This document shows positions 34,118-43,700 of a stretch of DNA of 64,000 bases, one piece after another. Made by a program: the position numbers and the translations under genes. This DNA is from Isoptericola luteus (GTDB lineage Bacteria > Actinomycetota > Actinomycetes > Actinomycetales > Cellulomonadaceae): NCBI RefSeq assembly GCF_020297055.1, contig NZ_JAIXCQ010000002.1, positions 124,001 to 188,000 on the forward strand. Reading direction: 5' to 3'. The notes under the pieces are model-generated. The model made no database searches and was not told the DNA's origin. It saw only the letters and a list, made by a program, of their open reading frames with translations. Each line of letters opens with the position of its first letter. Position 1 is the first letter of the stretch.

Positions 34118-35113
34118 CTACGGCTCGTCGATCGGGCCGCCGAACCACTCCTCGATCAGCGCCCGCGCGATCGACGGACGACCCGGCAGGCCGACCTGCC
34201 CCTCGTCCACCGCCCGGGCGAGCTCCGCCCGCGTGAACCACCGCGCCTGGGTGACCTCGACCCCGTCGACGCGCACCTGCGTGGTGCGGGCCCGGGCGCG
34301 GAACCCGAGCATCAGGGAGGCGGGGAACGGCCACGGCTGGCTCCCCCGGTACAGCACGCCGCCGGGGTCGGACGAGATCTCGACGGAGGTCTCCTCGGCC
34401 ACCTCCCGGCGCACCGCCTGCTCGAGGCCCTCCCCCGGCTCCACGTAGCCCGCGAGGGTGGAGAACCGGCCCTCGGGCCAGTGCGCGGCATGGCCGAGCA
34501 GGAGTCGGTCGTCGTCGTCGACGACGGCCATGATCACCGCCGGGTCCGTGCGCGGGTACACGACGACGTCCTGTGCGACGCACCGGCGCACCCACCCCGC
34601 CTGCTCGACGACGGTCGGCTCCCCGCAACGGGCGCACCGGGCGTGCGCGGCGTGCCATGCGGCCAGGGCGACCGCCTCGGCGGCGAGGCCGTCGAGCTCG
34701 CGCCCGCCCAGCGCCCGCAGCCCCGCCCAGGCGTACCGCCGCACCAGGCGCGTCGCCGGCGCGGCCGGGGACACGCCCTCGATGTCGACGGCCTCCGTGT
34801 CGGCGTCGTCGGGCAGGACCAGCGCCAGGTACGCACCGCGGGTCGTGAGGTCCTCGCCCAGGAAGAGCCAGCGGTGCCCGGCCCGACCGTCCGCCTCGGG
34901 CTGGACGGACACGTCCGCGACGGCTCCCGGGCTCAGCAGCGCGAGCATCCCGCCGTGGTCGACGGCGGGGCGCCCCCGGTGCACCAGCACCACGCGCGTG
35001 GTCGCGTCCGCCAGCAGCCGTTCGAGGAGGTCCGGCTCCCCGCGCCGGTGGGCCGCGCGGTCGTGCGTGGCCCTGGTGTAGGTCAGGTCGGGGAGCGGGA
35101 CGGCGTCGGACAC
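34118..35113 (-). CDS. nudC: NAD+ diphosphatase / NAD-cap hydrolase NudC
   Basis: 331 residues. The N-terminal domain leads to a zinc site CARCG; of the usual four Cys only three are near (CARC and RRC before VAQDVVVYPRTDP), so the fourth is missing or replaced. The Nudix box GYVEPGEGLEQAVRREVAEE follows, and the NudC signature SQPWPFPASLM is intact. NudC cleaves NADH and removes NAD caps from RNA. Start GTG 35113 has TACGGT 7 bases upstream without a Shine-Dalgarno. Divergent from the kinase-like gene at 35163. Confidence 0.92.
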   Translation of the reverse strand: MSDAVPLPDLTYTRATHDRAAHRRGEPDLLERLLADATTRVVLVHRGRPAVDHGGMLALLSPGAVADVSVQPEADGRAGHRWLFLGEDLTTRGAYLALVLPDDADTEAVDIEGVSPAAPATRLVRRYAWAGLRALGGRELDGLAAEAVALAAWHAAHARCARCGEPTVVEQAGWVRRCVAQDVVVYPRTDPAVIMAVVDDDDRLLLGHAAHWPEGRFSTLAGYVEPGEGLEQAVRREVAEETSVEISSDPGGVLYRGSQPWPFPASLMLGFRARARTTQVRVDGVEVTQARWFTRAELARAVDEGQVGLPGRPSIARALIEEWFGGPIDEP

Positions 35114-35162
35114 GCTCCCGACCGTACCCGTGCAGGGGTGCCGTCGGGACTACGGTGGGCGG

Positions 35163-36086
35163 GTGCCACGCAGTCCGCTCGCCCTCGCCGCGCTCGCGAC
35201 GGCCGCCGTCCCCGGTCTGGACGCCCTCTCGGTGCGCCCCGAGGAGCTCCCGGGCGACTACGACGTCGCCGTGGTCACCGCGGCCGACGAGCGCGAGTGG
35301 CTGGTCCGCGCCCCGCGCACCACGATGGCCGGCGCCGCCCTGGAGGCCGAGATCGAGCTGCTCGACGCGCTGCACCTGTACGTCGACGCCGGCGTGCTGC
35401 CGTTCACCGTCCCTCAGGTCGCCGGGTTCGCCCTGCTGCCCGAGGGCGGGCGCGCCGTCGTGCACCGCCACGTCACCGGGGCCCCGCTCGACCTCGACTC
35501 CCTGCGCCCGGGGCCGGGGCTGTCCGCAGACCTCGGCCGGACGCTGGCCGCCGTGCACGAGCTGCCGACCTCCGTCGTGGAGTCCTGCGGGCTACCGTCC
35601 TACACCGCCTCCGAGTACCGCGAGCGACGCCTGGTCGAGCTCGACGAGGCGGCCACCACCGGCAGGGTCCCGCCCACGCTCCTGCGCCGCTGGGAGGCGG
35701 CGCTCGAGGACGTCGCGCTGTGGCGCTTCCAGCCGGTCGTCGTGCACGGCGACCTCGCACCCGACCAGATGCTCGTCACCGGCGGGCGGGTGACGTCGGT
35801 CAGCGGCTGGTCCGAGGCTCGCGTCGCGGACCCGGCGGACGACCTCGCCTGGCTCCTCGTCGCGGCCCCGCCCGAGGCCGTCGACTCGATCATGGAGGCG
35901 TACCAGCTCCGCCGCACGGAGCTGCACGACGTGCGGCTCGTCGACCGGGCGCTGCTCGTCGGGGAGCTCGCCCTGGCCCGCTGGCTCCTGCACGGCGTGC
36001 GGCGCTCCCTGCCCGACGTCGTGGCGGACGCCGAGGCGATGCTCGCCGACCTCGACGAGGCGACCCGCGAGGACGCCCGCGCCTGA
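35163..36086 (+). CDS. APH-like phosphotransferase fold protein
   Basis: 307 residues. EREWLVRAPRTTMAGAALEAEIELLD gives a conserved acidic helix residue, and VVHGDLAPDQMLV is the Brenner catalytic loop of the aminoglycoside/choline kinase fold. The metal-binding Asp that should follow (usually IDW or LDW) is absent: the strand reads VTSVSGWSEARVADPADDLAWL. It may be a weak kinase or a pseudokinase; an antibiotic substrate should not be assumed. GTG 35163 has TACGGT 6 bases upstream, the leaderless pattern, and an earlier ATG at 35130 lacks support. Divergent from nudC. Confidence 0.75.
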   Translation: MPRSPLALAALATAAVPGLDALSVRPEELPGDYDVAVVTAADEREWLVRAPRTTMAGAALEAEIELLDALHLYVDAGVLPFTVPQVAGFALLPEGGRAVVHRHVTGAPLDLDSLRPGPGLSADLGRTLAAVHELPTSVVESCGLPSYTASEYRERRLVELDEAATTGRVPPTLLRRWEAALEDVALWRFQPVVVHGDLAPDQMLVTGGRVTSVSGWSEARVADPADDLAWLLVAAPPEAVDSIMEAYQLRRTELHDVRLVDRALLVGELALARWLLHGVRRSLPDVVADAEAMLADLDEATREDARA

Positions 36087-36165
36087 GCCGTCCCGGTCCC
36101 GCGACCTGGTCCTCTCAGGGGCGACGGCCCACCGGTGAGACGACGGACACGAGGGTCTTACCGGG

Positions 36166-36192
36166 TTCGGGCAGGTCGAAACACGACCCGAA
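36166..36192. promoter_or_regulatory. Dyad upstream of the FNT transporter
   Basis: TTCGGG-CAG-GTCG, spacer AAACA, CGACCCGAA: complementary arms apart from a 3-base insertion, 81 bases before the transporter start, in a relatively A-rich stretch. Possible operator; no regulator is encoded alongside. Confidence 0.3.
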
Positions 36193-36272
36193 CACTCGCA
36201 CAACATCGCCACAACCCGCCCGGGCGAGGATCGGCGGCAGCACCAACGCCGTCACCTCTCCGAAGGGTCGCC

Positions 36273-37151
36273 ATGTCGTACGTGATGCCGCAGGACTTCG
36301 TCTCGCAGATGGTCGCCACGGGTGAGAAGAAGCTGTTCACCTCCACCCGGGACACGCTCATCCGGTCCTTCATGGGTGCGGCGCTCCTGACGATGGGGGC
36401 GGCGCTGGCCGTCACCATCAGCACGACCACGGGCAACCCGCTGCTCGGAGCCGTCTTCTTCCCGATCGGCTTCATCATGCTGTACCTGATGGGCTACGAC
36501 CTGCTCACCGGCGTCTTCACGATGGTGCCGTTCGCCGTCCTCGCCCGCCGCCCGGGCGCGACGTGGCGCGGCGTGTGGCGCACCTGGGGGCTCGTGTTCT
36601 GCGGCAACTTCGCCGGGGCGCTCACCGTGGCCGTCCTGATGGCGATCACGCTCACCTACGGGTTCTCCACCCCGCCGGGCGAGATCGGGCAGGCCCTCGG
36701 CGCGATCGGCGAGAGCCGTACCGTCGGGTACGCCGAGCACGGCGCCGCCGGGATGCTCACCCTGTTCGTGCGCGGCGTGCTGTGCAACTGGATGGTGTCG
36801 ACGGGCGTCGTCGCGTTCCTCATGTCCAAGGACACGATCAGCAAGGCGATCGCGATGTGGATGCCTGTCTTCCTGTTCTTCTACCTCGGGTTCGAGCACT
36901 CGGTGGTGAACATGTTCCTGTTCCCCTCGGGCCTGCTGCTCGGCGGCGACTTCACCCTCGTCGACTACCTCGTGTGGAACGAGCTCCCGACCGTGCTGGG
37001 CAACCTCGTGGGCGGCCTCGTCTTCGTGGGCCTGCCGCTGTACCTGACGCACTACCGCACCCGGCCCGAGCGGCTGCGCGTGGGCCCCGAGGGTCCGGGC
37101 GAGCCCGTCAAGGCCGCCGCCGAGGACCGGTTCTCCACACCCGTCGGCTGA
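36273..37151 (+). CDS. Formate/nitrite transporter (FNT) family channel
   Basis: 292 residues with six helices in the FNT arrangement: RSFMGAALLTMGAALAVTI, NPLLGAVFFPIGFIMLYLMGYDLLTGVFTM, then WGLVFCGNFAGALTVAVLM, LCNWMVSTGVVAFLMSKDTISKAIAMWMPVFLFFYLGFEHSVVNM and a final NLVGGLVFVGLPLYL. NxxM and FEHSVVN are the family repeats. Transports small monovalent anions (formate, nitrite or hydrosulfide), not distinguishable here. ATG 36273 follows GAAGGG. It stands where mycobacteria have a potassium-channel gene (Rv3200c) between nudC and adnB. Confidence 0.9.
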   Translation: MSYVMPQDFVSQMVATGEKKLFTSTRDTLIRSFMGAALLTMGAALAVTISTTTGNPLLGAVFFPIGFIMLYLMGYDLLTGVFTMVPFAVLARRPGATWRGVWRTWGLVFCGNFAGALTVAVLMAITLTYGFSTPPGEIGQALGAIGESRTVGYAEHGAAGMLTLFVRGVLCNWMVSTGVVAFLMSKDTISKAIAMWMPVFLFFYLGFEHSVVNMFLFPSGLLLGGDFTLVDYLVWNELPTVLGNLVGGLVFVGLPLYLTHYRTRPERLRVGPEGPGEPVKAAAEDRFSTPVG

Positions 37152-37172
37152 CCCCGGCGTCGGCGACGTCGG

Positions 37173-40100
37173 TCAGGCGCCACGCACCAGCGCCTCGAGC
37201 TCGGCCTCGTCGAGCAGCCGCTCCGGCCGGACGGTGACTCCCGTCGTCACATAGCAGAACGCGGCGGATACCCGCTCCACCGGCACCCCCGTGTACCGGG
37301 ACCACGCCAGCCGGTACACGGCGAGCTGCACCTCGCGCGCCGCGCGCGCCGCGGCGTCCTTCGGCTCCCGTCCCGTCTTCCAGTCCACGACCAGCACCGC
37401 CGGCGCCTTGCCCTCCGCCGGGGGCGGCGCGTCCGGGTCGACGAAGACGGCGTCGATCCGGGACCGCAGCATGATGCCCGCCACGGGGGTCTCGACGTCG
37501 ACCTCGACGGCGACGGGGCTGCGCGAGGCCCACTCGGAGGCCTCGAACCTGGCCTGCATCGTCTCGAGGTCGACGTCTGCCGGCAGCTCGCCGTCCTCCG
37601 CGCCGGCGAGGTCGTCGACGTCCAGGAGCGAGGACGCCGTGTAGAAGCGCTCGACCCACTCGTGGAACCGCGTACCGCGGCGGGCGTGCACGGTCGGCTC
37701 GTGCGGCACCGGGCGACGCAGCTGGAGCGCGAACTCCCCACGGTCGGCCGCCAGCCGCACGAGGCCCGACGCCGAGACGTGCGCCGGCATCTCGATCTCG
37801 CCCTGGACGTCACGCGCGCCACGCTCGGCCAGGAGGATCCCGGACAGCGCGACCAGGTCGCGCCCCGCCGCGTCGTGCAGCATCCCCGTCGGCGCCGCCT
37901 CCCCGACGGCCGCCGCGGCGGCGACCCGCGCCGCGGTGGCGCGCAGCACCGTGCGGGGCGACGGCGTGATCCCGATCACCGCGGCGGCGGCCTGCCCGGC
38001 GACGGTGTCCGGCGCGGCGACCGCGTCCAGCGCGACGTCCGGCGCGTCCACCTCGGGCCACGTGGCCGTCACCTCGACGTCGTCACGGGGGTTGCCGGTG
38101 CCCGGCTCCGGCGGCGGCGCCCAGGCGTCCCCCGCCACGACCCCCGCCTCGACGAGCTCGGCGAGGAACGGTGAGACGCGCCGCGGCGTGCTGCCCGTGC
38201 CCCACCAGTGCCCGGTGAGGTGCAGCTCGCGGCGGGCCCGGGTGAACGCCACGTAGGCGAGCCGGCGCTCCTCGGCCAGCCGGTGCGCGCCGCAGGCGAG
38301 CCGGAACTCGGCGCGCCGGTCGGCGAGGTCCTTCGTGTCCGTCGCGTCCTGCCACGCGAGCTCGGGCAGGTCGTCGGCGTCGCCGCGCAGGTGGTACGGC
38401 AGCGCCGCGAGGTCCGTGAGCCAGCCGGAGTCGGTGCGCCCCTGAGAGCTCTCCGCCTGGCTGGGGAACACGCCGTCGACCAGCCCCGGCACGGCCACGA
38501 CGTCCCACTCCAGCCCCTTGGCCGCGTGCGCGGTGATCACCTGCACGGCGTCCGGGTCCGGATCACGGACCGGCATGTCGAGGCCGCGCTCCTGGTCGCC
38601 CGCCACGCCCAGCCACGCGAGGAACGCACCGAGCGTGGCCACGTCCGCCGACTGCGCGAACGACGCCGCCACGTCCCGGAACGCGTCGAGGTGCTCGCGG
38701 CCACGCTGGCTCACCCCGTCCCCGAGACCGCCCGCGAGCCGGTCCGCGAGGACCTGCGCCGTCGCGACCTCGACGTCGAGCCCGAGCGCGCGCTCGGCCT
38801 GTGCGACCAGCTCCGGCAGCGACAGGTACGTCAGGCCGCGCAGGTCGCGCAGGAGCCGGGCCAGCGCGCTCAGGCGGCGGTGCCCGTCCGCCGTCAGGAC
38901 CCGGCCGTCGCGCGCGGCGCGGCCCGGCTCGGGCAGGTCGTCGAGCGCGTCCACGATCGACCGGTGGTCCACGACGTCGCCCTCCACGACCGCCGGCGTC
39001 CCGTCGTCGGCACCGGGGCCGCCCGGCTGCCGCCCCGTGGGCGGACGCGCCCCGTCCAGGCGCGCGAGGTCCGCGGCCCACGAACCCAGCGCGTGCAGGT
39101 CCGACGCGCCCAGGTTGACGCGGGGGCCGGTGAGCAGCCGCAGCAGCGAGTCGCCACGGGACGGGTCGTGCACCGCCTCCAGCAGCGCGACGACGTCGAC
39201 GACCTCCGGGGTGGTGAGCAGCCCGCCCAGCCCCACCACCTCCACCGGGAGCCCGCGGCGGCGCAGCGCCACCTCGACCGCGGCGAACTGGGACCGCGCC
39301 CGGCACAGCACCGCCGCCGTGACGCGGCCGGACCCGTCGCGGCGCGCGGCACGCCGCCACCGTGCCGCGACGAACTCGGCGACGGCCTCCGCCTCCTCCT
39401 CGCTCGTCGCGGCGACGTGGGCGCTGACGACCCCGGTGCCCGCGTCCGGACGCAGGTCGAGGGGCGGCACGTCGACCCCGGTGCCCGTGGCGAGCGCCTG
39501 CTCCCGCAGGGGCGCGGCCGCGACGTTCGCCGCCGCCAGCACGGCGGCGTCGTTGCGCCACGACGTGCTCAGGTAGCGCACCGCCGCGGGCGCGCCGGCG
39601 CCGGTGCGGAACCGCTCCGGGAAGCGGGCGAGGCCCGAGGCCGACGCCCCGCGCCACCCGTAGATCGACTGGTGCGGGTCGCCGACGGCGGTGACCGCGT
39701 GCCCGCCGCCGAAGAGCCCGGCGAGCAGCTCGACCTGCGCATAGGAGGTGTCCTGGTACTCGTCGAGCAGCACCACCCGGTACCGCGACCGCTCCGTGGC
39801 GCCCACGGCCGGCACGGAGCGGGCGAGCTCGGCCGCGAACGCGATCTGGTCGCCGAAGTCCAGCGAGTCGGCGATGCGCTTGCGCCGCCGGAACTCGGCG
39901 ACGAGGTCGAGCAGGCGGGTCCGCTCCGCGACGGAGTCGACGAGCTGCTGGATCTCCTTGGTGCGGCGCTTCTGCCGCGGACCGAGCGGCAGGGCGTCGA
40001 GCCTGTCGACGACGTCGCTCAGGGCGTCCCGCGCGTCGTCGACCGTCACGAGGTGCTCCCCGAGCGCCCCCGACAGGGCGATCACCGCACCGACCACGGT

Positions 40101-40778
40101 GCTCACGGCCTTGTCGGTGCCGAGGTCGTCCGCCCACGACTCCACGACCTGAGCGGCGAGCTGCCACTGGTTCGCCTCGCCGAGGAGCCGCGACCCCGGC
40201 TCGATCCCGAGCCGTAGGCCGTGGTCCGCCACGAGCGCGGCGGCGTAGGCGTTGTACGTCGCGACCGTGGGCCGCGCGAGCAGGTCCAGCCCGGAGGCCG
40301 CGCGCCCCCGGGCGCGGGCGAGCTGGGCCAGCCGGGAGGTCACTCGCGTGGTCAGCTCGCCGGCAGCCTTGCGCGTGAACGTCAGGCCGAGCACCTCTTC
40401 GGGCGCGACGAGGTCGTTGGCGATCAGCCACACGACGCGGGCGGCCATCGTCTCCGTCTTGCCGGAGCCGGCGCCCGCGACGACGAGCACGGGCTCGAGG
40501 GGTGCCTCGATCACCGCGACCTGCTCGTCGGTGGGCGCCGGGCGGCCGAGCAGCTCGGCGATCTGCCGGGCCGAGGTCCGCGGGGCCACCGGGGCCTCGG
40601 TGCCCGCCGCGGGCTCCGCCAGGGGGTCGGCGGCGTCCGACGGGCGCACGGCCGGCTCGCCCAGGAGGTCCGCCAGCTCGGGGAACCCGAGGTCGGCGCC
40701 GCGGTCGGGCAGGTCCAGCGCGTCCCACGCGGGGTCGGGTGCGTCGCCCTGCGGGGCGCCGTGTGCCGGCTCGGTCAT
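37173..40778 (-). CDS. adnB: AdnB subunit: UvrD-like helicase with RecB-type nuclease
   Basis: 1201 residues. After a 70-residue acidic lead, Walker A is AGAGSGKT (102-108 region), Ia LTFTRKAAGEL, Walker B LLDEYQDTSYAQ, IV QSIYGWRGASA, VITAHAAKGLEWDVV and VAFTRARRELHL. The C-terminal PD-(D/E)xK nuclease has RSRIDAVFVDPD and VLVVDWKTGRE near residue 1130. With AdnA it forms the actinobacterial double-strand-break resection motor-nuclease. ATG 40778 overlaps the adnA stop by 4 bases (ATGA). An in-frame extension upstream (to 42869) is an artefact within adnA. Ends 21 bases from the convergent FNT gene. Confidence 0.93.
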   Translation of the reverse strand: MTEPAHGAPQGDAPDPAWDALDLPDRGADLGFPELADLLGEPAVRPSDAADPLAEPAAGTEAPVAPRTSARQIAELLGRPAPTDEQVAVIEAPLEPVLVVAGAGSGKTETMAARVVWLIANDLVAPEEVLGLTFTRKAAGELTTRVTSRLAQLARARGRAASGLDLLARPTVATYNAYAAALVADHGLRLGIEPGSRLLGEANQWQLAAQVVESWADDLGTDKAVSTVVGAVIALSGALGEHLVTVDDARDALSDVVDRLDALPLGPRQKRRTKEIQQLVDSVAERTRLLDLVAEFRRRKRIADSLDFGDQIAFAAELARSVPAVGATERSRYRVVLLDEYQDTSYAQVELLAGLFGGGHAVTAVGDPHQSIYGWRGASASGLARFPERFRTGAGAPAAVRYLSTSWRNDAAVLAAANVAAAPLREQALATGTGVDVPPLDLRPDAGTGVVSAHVAATSEEEAEAVAEFVAARWRRAARRDGSGRVTAAVLCRARSQFAAVEVALRRRGLPVEVVGLGGLLTTPEVVDVVALLEAVHDPSRGDSLLRLLTGPRVNLGASDLHALGSWAADLARLDGARPPTGRQPGGPGADDGTPAVVEGDVVDHRSIVDALDDLPEPGRAARDGRVLTADGHRRLSALARLLRDLRGLTYLSLPELVAQAERALGLDVEVATAQVLADRLAGGLGDGVSQRGREHLDAFRDVAASFAQSADVATLGAFLAWLGVAGDQERGLDMPVRDPDPDAVQVITAHAAKGLEWDVVAVPGLVDGVFPSQAESSQGRTDSGWLTDLAALPYHLRGDADDLPELAWQDATDTKDLADRRAEFRLACGAHRLAEERRLAYVAFTRARRELHLTGHWWGTGSTPRRVSPFLAELVEAGVVAGDAWAPPPEPGTGNPRDDVEVTATWPEVDAPDVALDAVAAPDTVAGQAAAAVIGITPSPRTVLRATAARVAAAAAVGEAAPTGMLHDAAGRDLVALSGILLAERGARDVQGEIEMPAHVSASGLVRLAADRGEFALQLRRPVPHEPTVHARRGTRFHEWVERFYTASSLLDVDDLAGAEDGELPADVDLETMQARFEASEWASRSPVAVEVDVETPVAGIMLRSRIDAVFVDPDAPPPAEGKAPAVLVVDWKTGREPKDAAARAAREVQLAVYRLAWSRYTGVPVERVSAAFCYVTTGVTVRPERLLDEAELEALVRGA

Positions 40779-43700
40779 CCGATCACGTTCCTTCCCTCGG
40801 GCTGGACCGGGCACGAGCGACGGACCGGGCACATGGGGCACAGCTCGTTCTGGTGCGCCGTGAAGCGCGCGGCGGCCATCGTGTCGGCCGCCCCCTCGAC
40901 GAGCTCGCGCGCCCAGCTCGAGCCGTCGGTGCCGACGTCGAGCCCCGGCTGGTCCCGCACGGTCGGTGCCACGGTCGGGGTCCCGACGTAGACCAGCCGG
41001 GCGCCCGCGCTCCGCGTCCCGTCCGGCAGGTCGAGCGCGCCCTCGGTGACGGCGAGCTGGTAGGCCCCGAGCTGCGGGTGCTCGGCGGCCTTGGCCCGCG
41101 CCGGGGCGGTGCGGCCGGTCTTGAGGTCCGCGACGGCGACCGCGTCCTCGCCGGGCTCCCCCGCCTCCTCGACGCGGTCGATCTTGCCGCGCAGCCGGGC
41201 CCGGCCCACCATCACCTCGAACGCGGGCTCCACGAGCAGCGGCCTGCCCGCCTGCGCGTAGTACGCCGCGAGCCGCTCGATCATCTGCTCCGCCCGCCGG
41301 CGCAGCTGGCGCGCGGGCCACCCGTCGGGGAGAGCGAGCTCCGGCCACCGGCGGTCCAGCTCGCTCCGCAGCTCGGCGAGCGAGCCCTGCGGCAACGTCT
41401 CCGCGATCGCGTGCACGAGCGTGCCGAGCGTCTGGTGGGTGGCGTCCGGCGCCGTGGCACCGGCGGACTCGAAGGCCCAGCGCAGGGCGCAGCTGCTCAC
41501 CGTCTCCACCTTCGAGGGCGAGACCACGACCTCGTCGGCAGGCCCCCAGAGCGGCGCGTCGGCCGAGGCGCCCGCCACGCCGTACCAGGTGCGCGGGTCG
41601 GCCTCCGGCACGCCGGCGCCCGCCAGGTCCACGAGCAGCGCCGCGGCCGCCTGCGCGGGCGCCGCCGGACCGCCGTCGCGCTGCGCCGTCACGTCGCGCA
41701 CGAGCTCGCCACGAGCTGCCGCGACGACGCCACGCAGGTCGAGCGGCGGACCAACCGTGACGCGCCGCGGGTCCGGCCCGTCCAGGTGGCTCTCCCCGTC
41801 GGGACCGTCGTCGTCCGGCGGGGGCGGGGACACCAGGTCGAGGAACACCGACGGCGTCTCCTCCGCGTCCTCGACGGCGGTCACCACCAGCCGGCGCCGG
41901 GCTCGCGACGTCGCGACCAGGAACGACCGCAGCTCGTCGGCGAGCACCTGGCGCCGCGCCTCCGGGCCCCACCCGTGCGCGGTGCTGCTGCGGCCCGCGA
42001 GCAGCTCCACGAGCGCCTGCGAGCCGAGCAGGGAGTCCCGCAGCCGCAGGTCGGGCCAGACCCCGTCCTGCACGCCGACCACCGCCACGACGTCCCACTC
42101 GCGCCCGGCCGCGCCGGCGGGCGTCAGCGCCTCGACCGAGCGCGCGCCCACCGCGGCCGCCGCCAGCGAGTCGGCGGGCAGGTCCTGCGAGGCCAGGTAG
42201 TCCACGAACGCCGCGACGGGCGCACCCGGCATACGGTCCACGTACGTCTCCGCGGCGCGGAAGAGGGCGAGCACCGCGTCCAGGTCCCGGTCCGCCCGCC
42301 CTGCCGCCGGGCCGCCCGCGAGCGCCTGGTCGCGCCAGCGCTCGGCCAGCCCCGTGGCCGCCCACACCGACCACAGCACGGTCTGCGCCGTCGCACCGGG
42401 CTCCGCGGCAGCCTGCCGCCCGGCGGCGAGCACGCGCGCGACGGCGAGCGGGCTGCGCCGCACGGGAGCGGGCAGGGTCTCGGCGCGGGCCGGGTCGTCC
42501 AGCACCTCGACCAGCAGGGCGTCCGACGACCGTCCCCCGCCGCCGGCGAGCTCCTCGGCGCGCAGCGCGCGCCGGAGCCGCCGCAGCGCGACGGCGTCCA
42601 GGCCGCCGACCGGGGAGACGAGCAGCAGCGCGGCGGTGTCGGCGTCGAGCGTGGAGGTCGGCTCGCCCAGCTCGTCGGCGAGCATCCGGTCCAGCCCGCC
42701 CCCGCCGGCGCACACGCGCAGCGCGGCGAGCAGCGGTGCCACGGCGGGCTCGTCGCGCAGCGGGAGGTCCGAGCCGAGCAGCGCCACCGGCACCGACGCG
42801 GCGACGAGGTCGCGCCGGAGCGAGGCGAGCCGGTCGCCGCTGCGTGCCACGACCGCCATCCGCTCCCACGGTGTGCCGTGCAGCAGGTGCTCCGCACGCA
42901 GCTCGCGGGCCACGTACGCGGCCTCCTGCGCCGCACCGGCGAGCACCGCGACCCGGACGCCGACGGGCGCGTCGGCGTCCGGCACGGCGCCGTCGACGCC
43001 GCCGGAACCACCCGCACCGCCGGCACCACCGGCATCGCCGGGCGAGGTGCCGCGGGCGCCCTCGCGCACCTCCTCAGGAGCGCCCCGCCTGCCGTCGGAC
43101 ACGTCGTCGGACACGACGTCCGTTGCGTCGTCCGTTGCGTCGTCCGGACGTGCTCCCGCGCCGCGGTGCAAGGCACCGGAGACGGTGGCGACGCGCGCCG
43201 AGACGTCCCGGGTCACCGCACGCAGCGCCGCGGGCTGCCGCCAGGCGGTGCCGAGCACGACGGTCCGCGCGTCGAAGGCCCCGACGGCGCCCGAGCGGGC
43301 CGGAGCCGCCGCCCGGCCGACGAGGCCCGGCGCCGCGCCGCGGAACCCCTGGACCGCCGAGTCCGGGTCGGCCAGGAGCACCAGACGCGCACCCGCGCCG
43401 TGCAGCACGTGCAGCAGCCGCGCCGTCGCGACGGTCGCCTCCTGGTAGTCGTCCACGACCACGAGGTCCCACGACGGGCGCGGCACGTGCGGCAGCTCGG
43501 ACTCCCAGGTGCCCAGCGCGTGCGCCGCCTCGTCGACGACGCCCGCGGGGTCGTAGCGGGCGCCCGAGTCCGGCGTCCCGAGGCGCAGCGTGGTGACGTC
43601 CAGGTACTCCTCGTAGAGCTGGGCCGCCATCCGCCACTCCGGCCGGTCGTGCCGCTCGCCGAGCTCCGCGAGGTCGACGGGCGCCAGCCCTCGCTCGGCC

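Noticed and set aside
35163-36086. Aminoglycoside resistance gene
   Set aside because: The fold is APH-like but a metal-binding Asp is missing and the context is housekeeping; no evidence for antibiotic modification.
37173-42869. 1898-codon open frame on the minus strand
   Set aside because: The first 697 codons are adnA read in another frame (Arg/Ala/Gly-rich, no domains). The real adnB starts at 40778 in an ATGA overlap.
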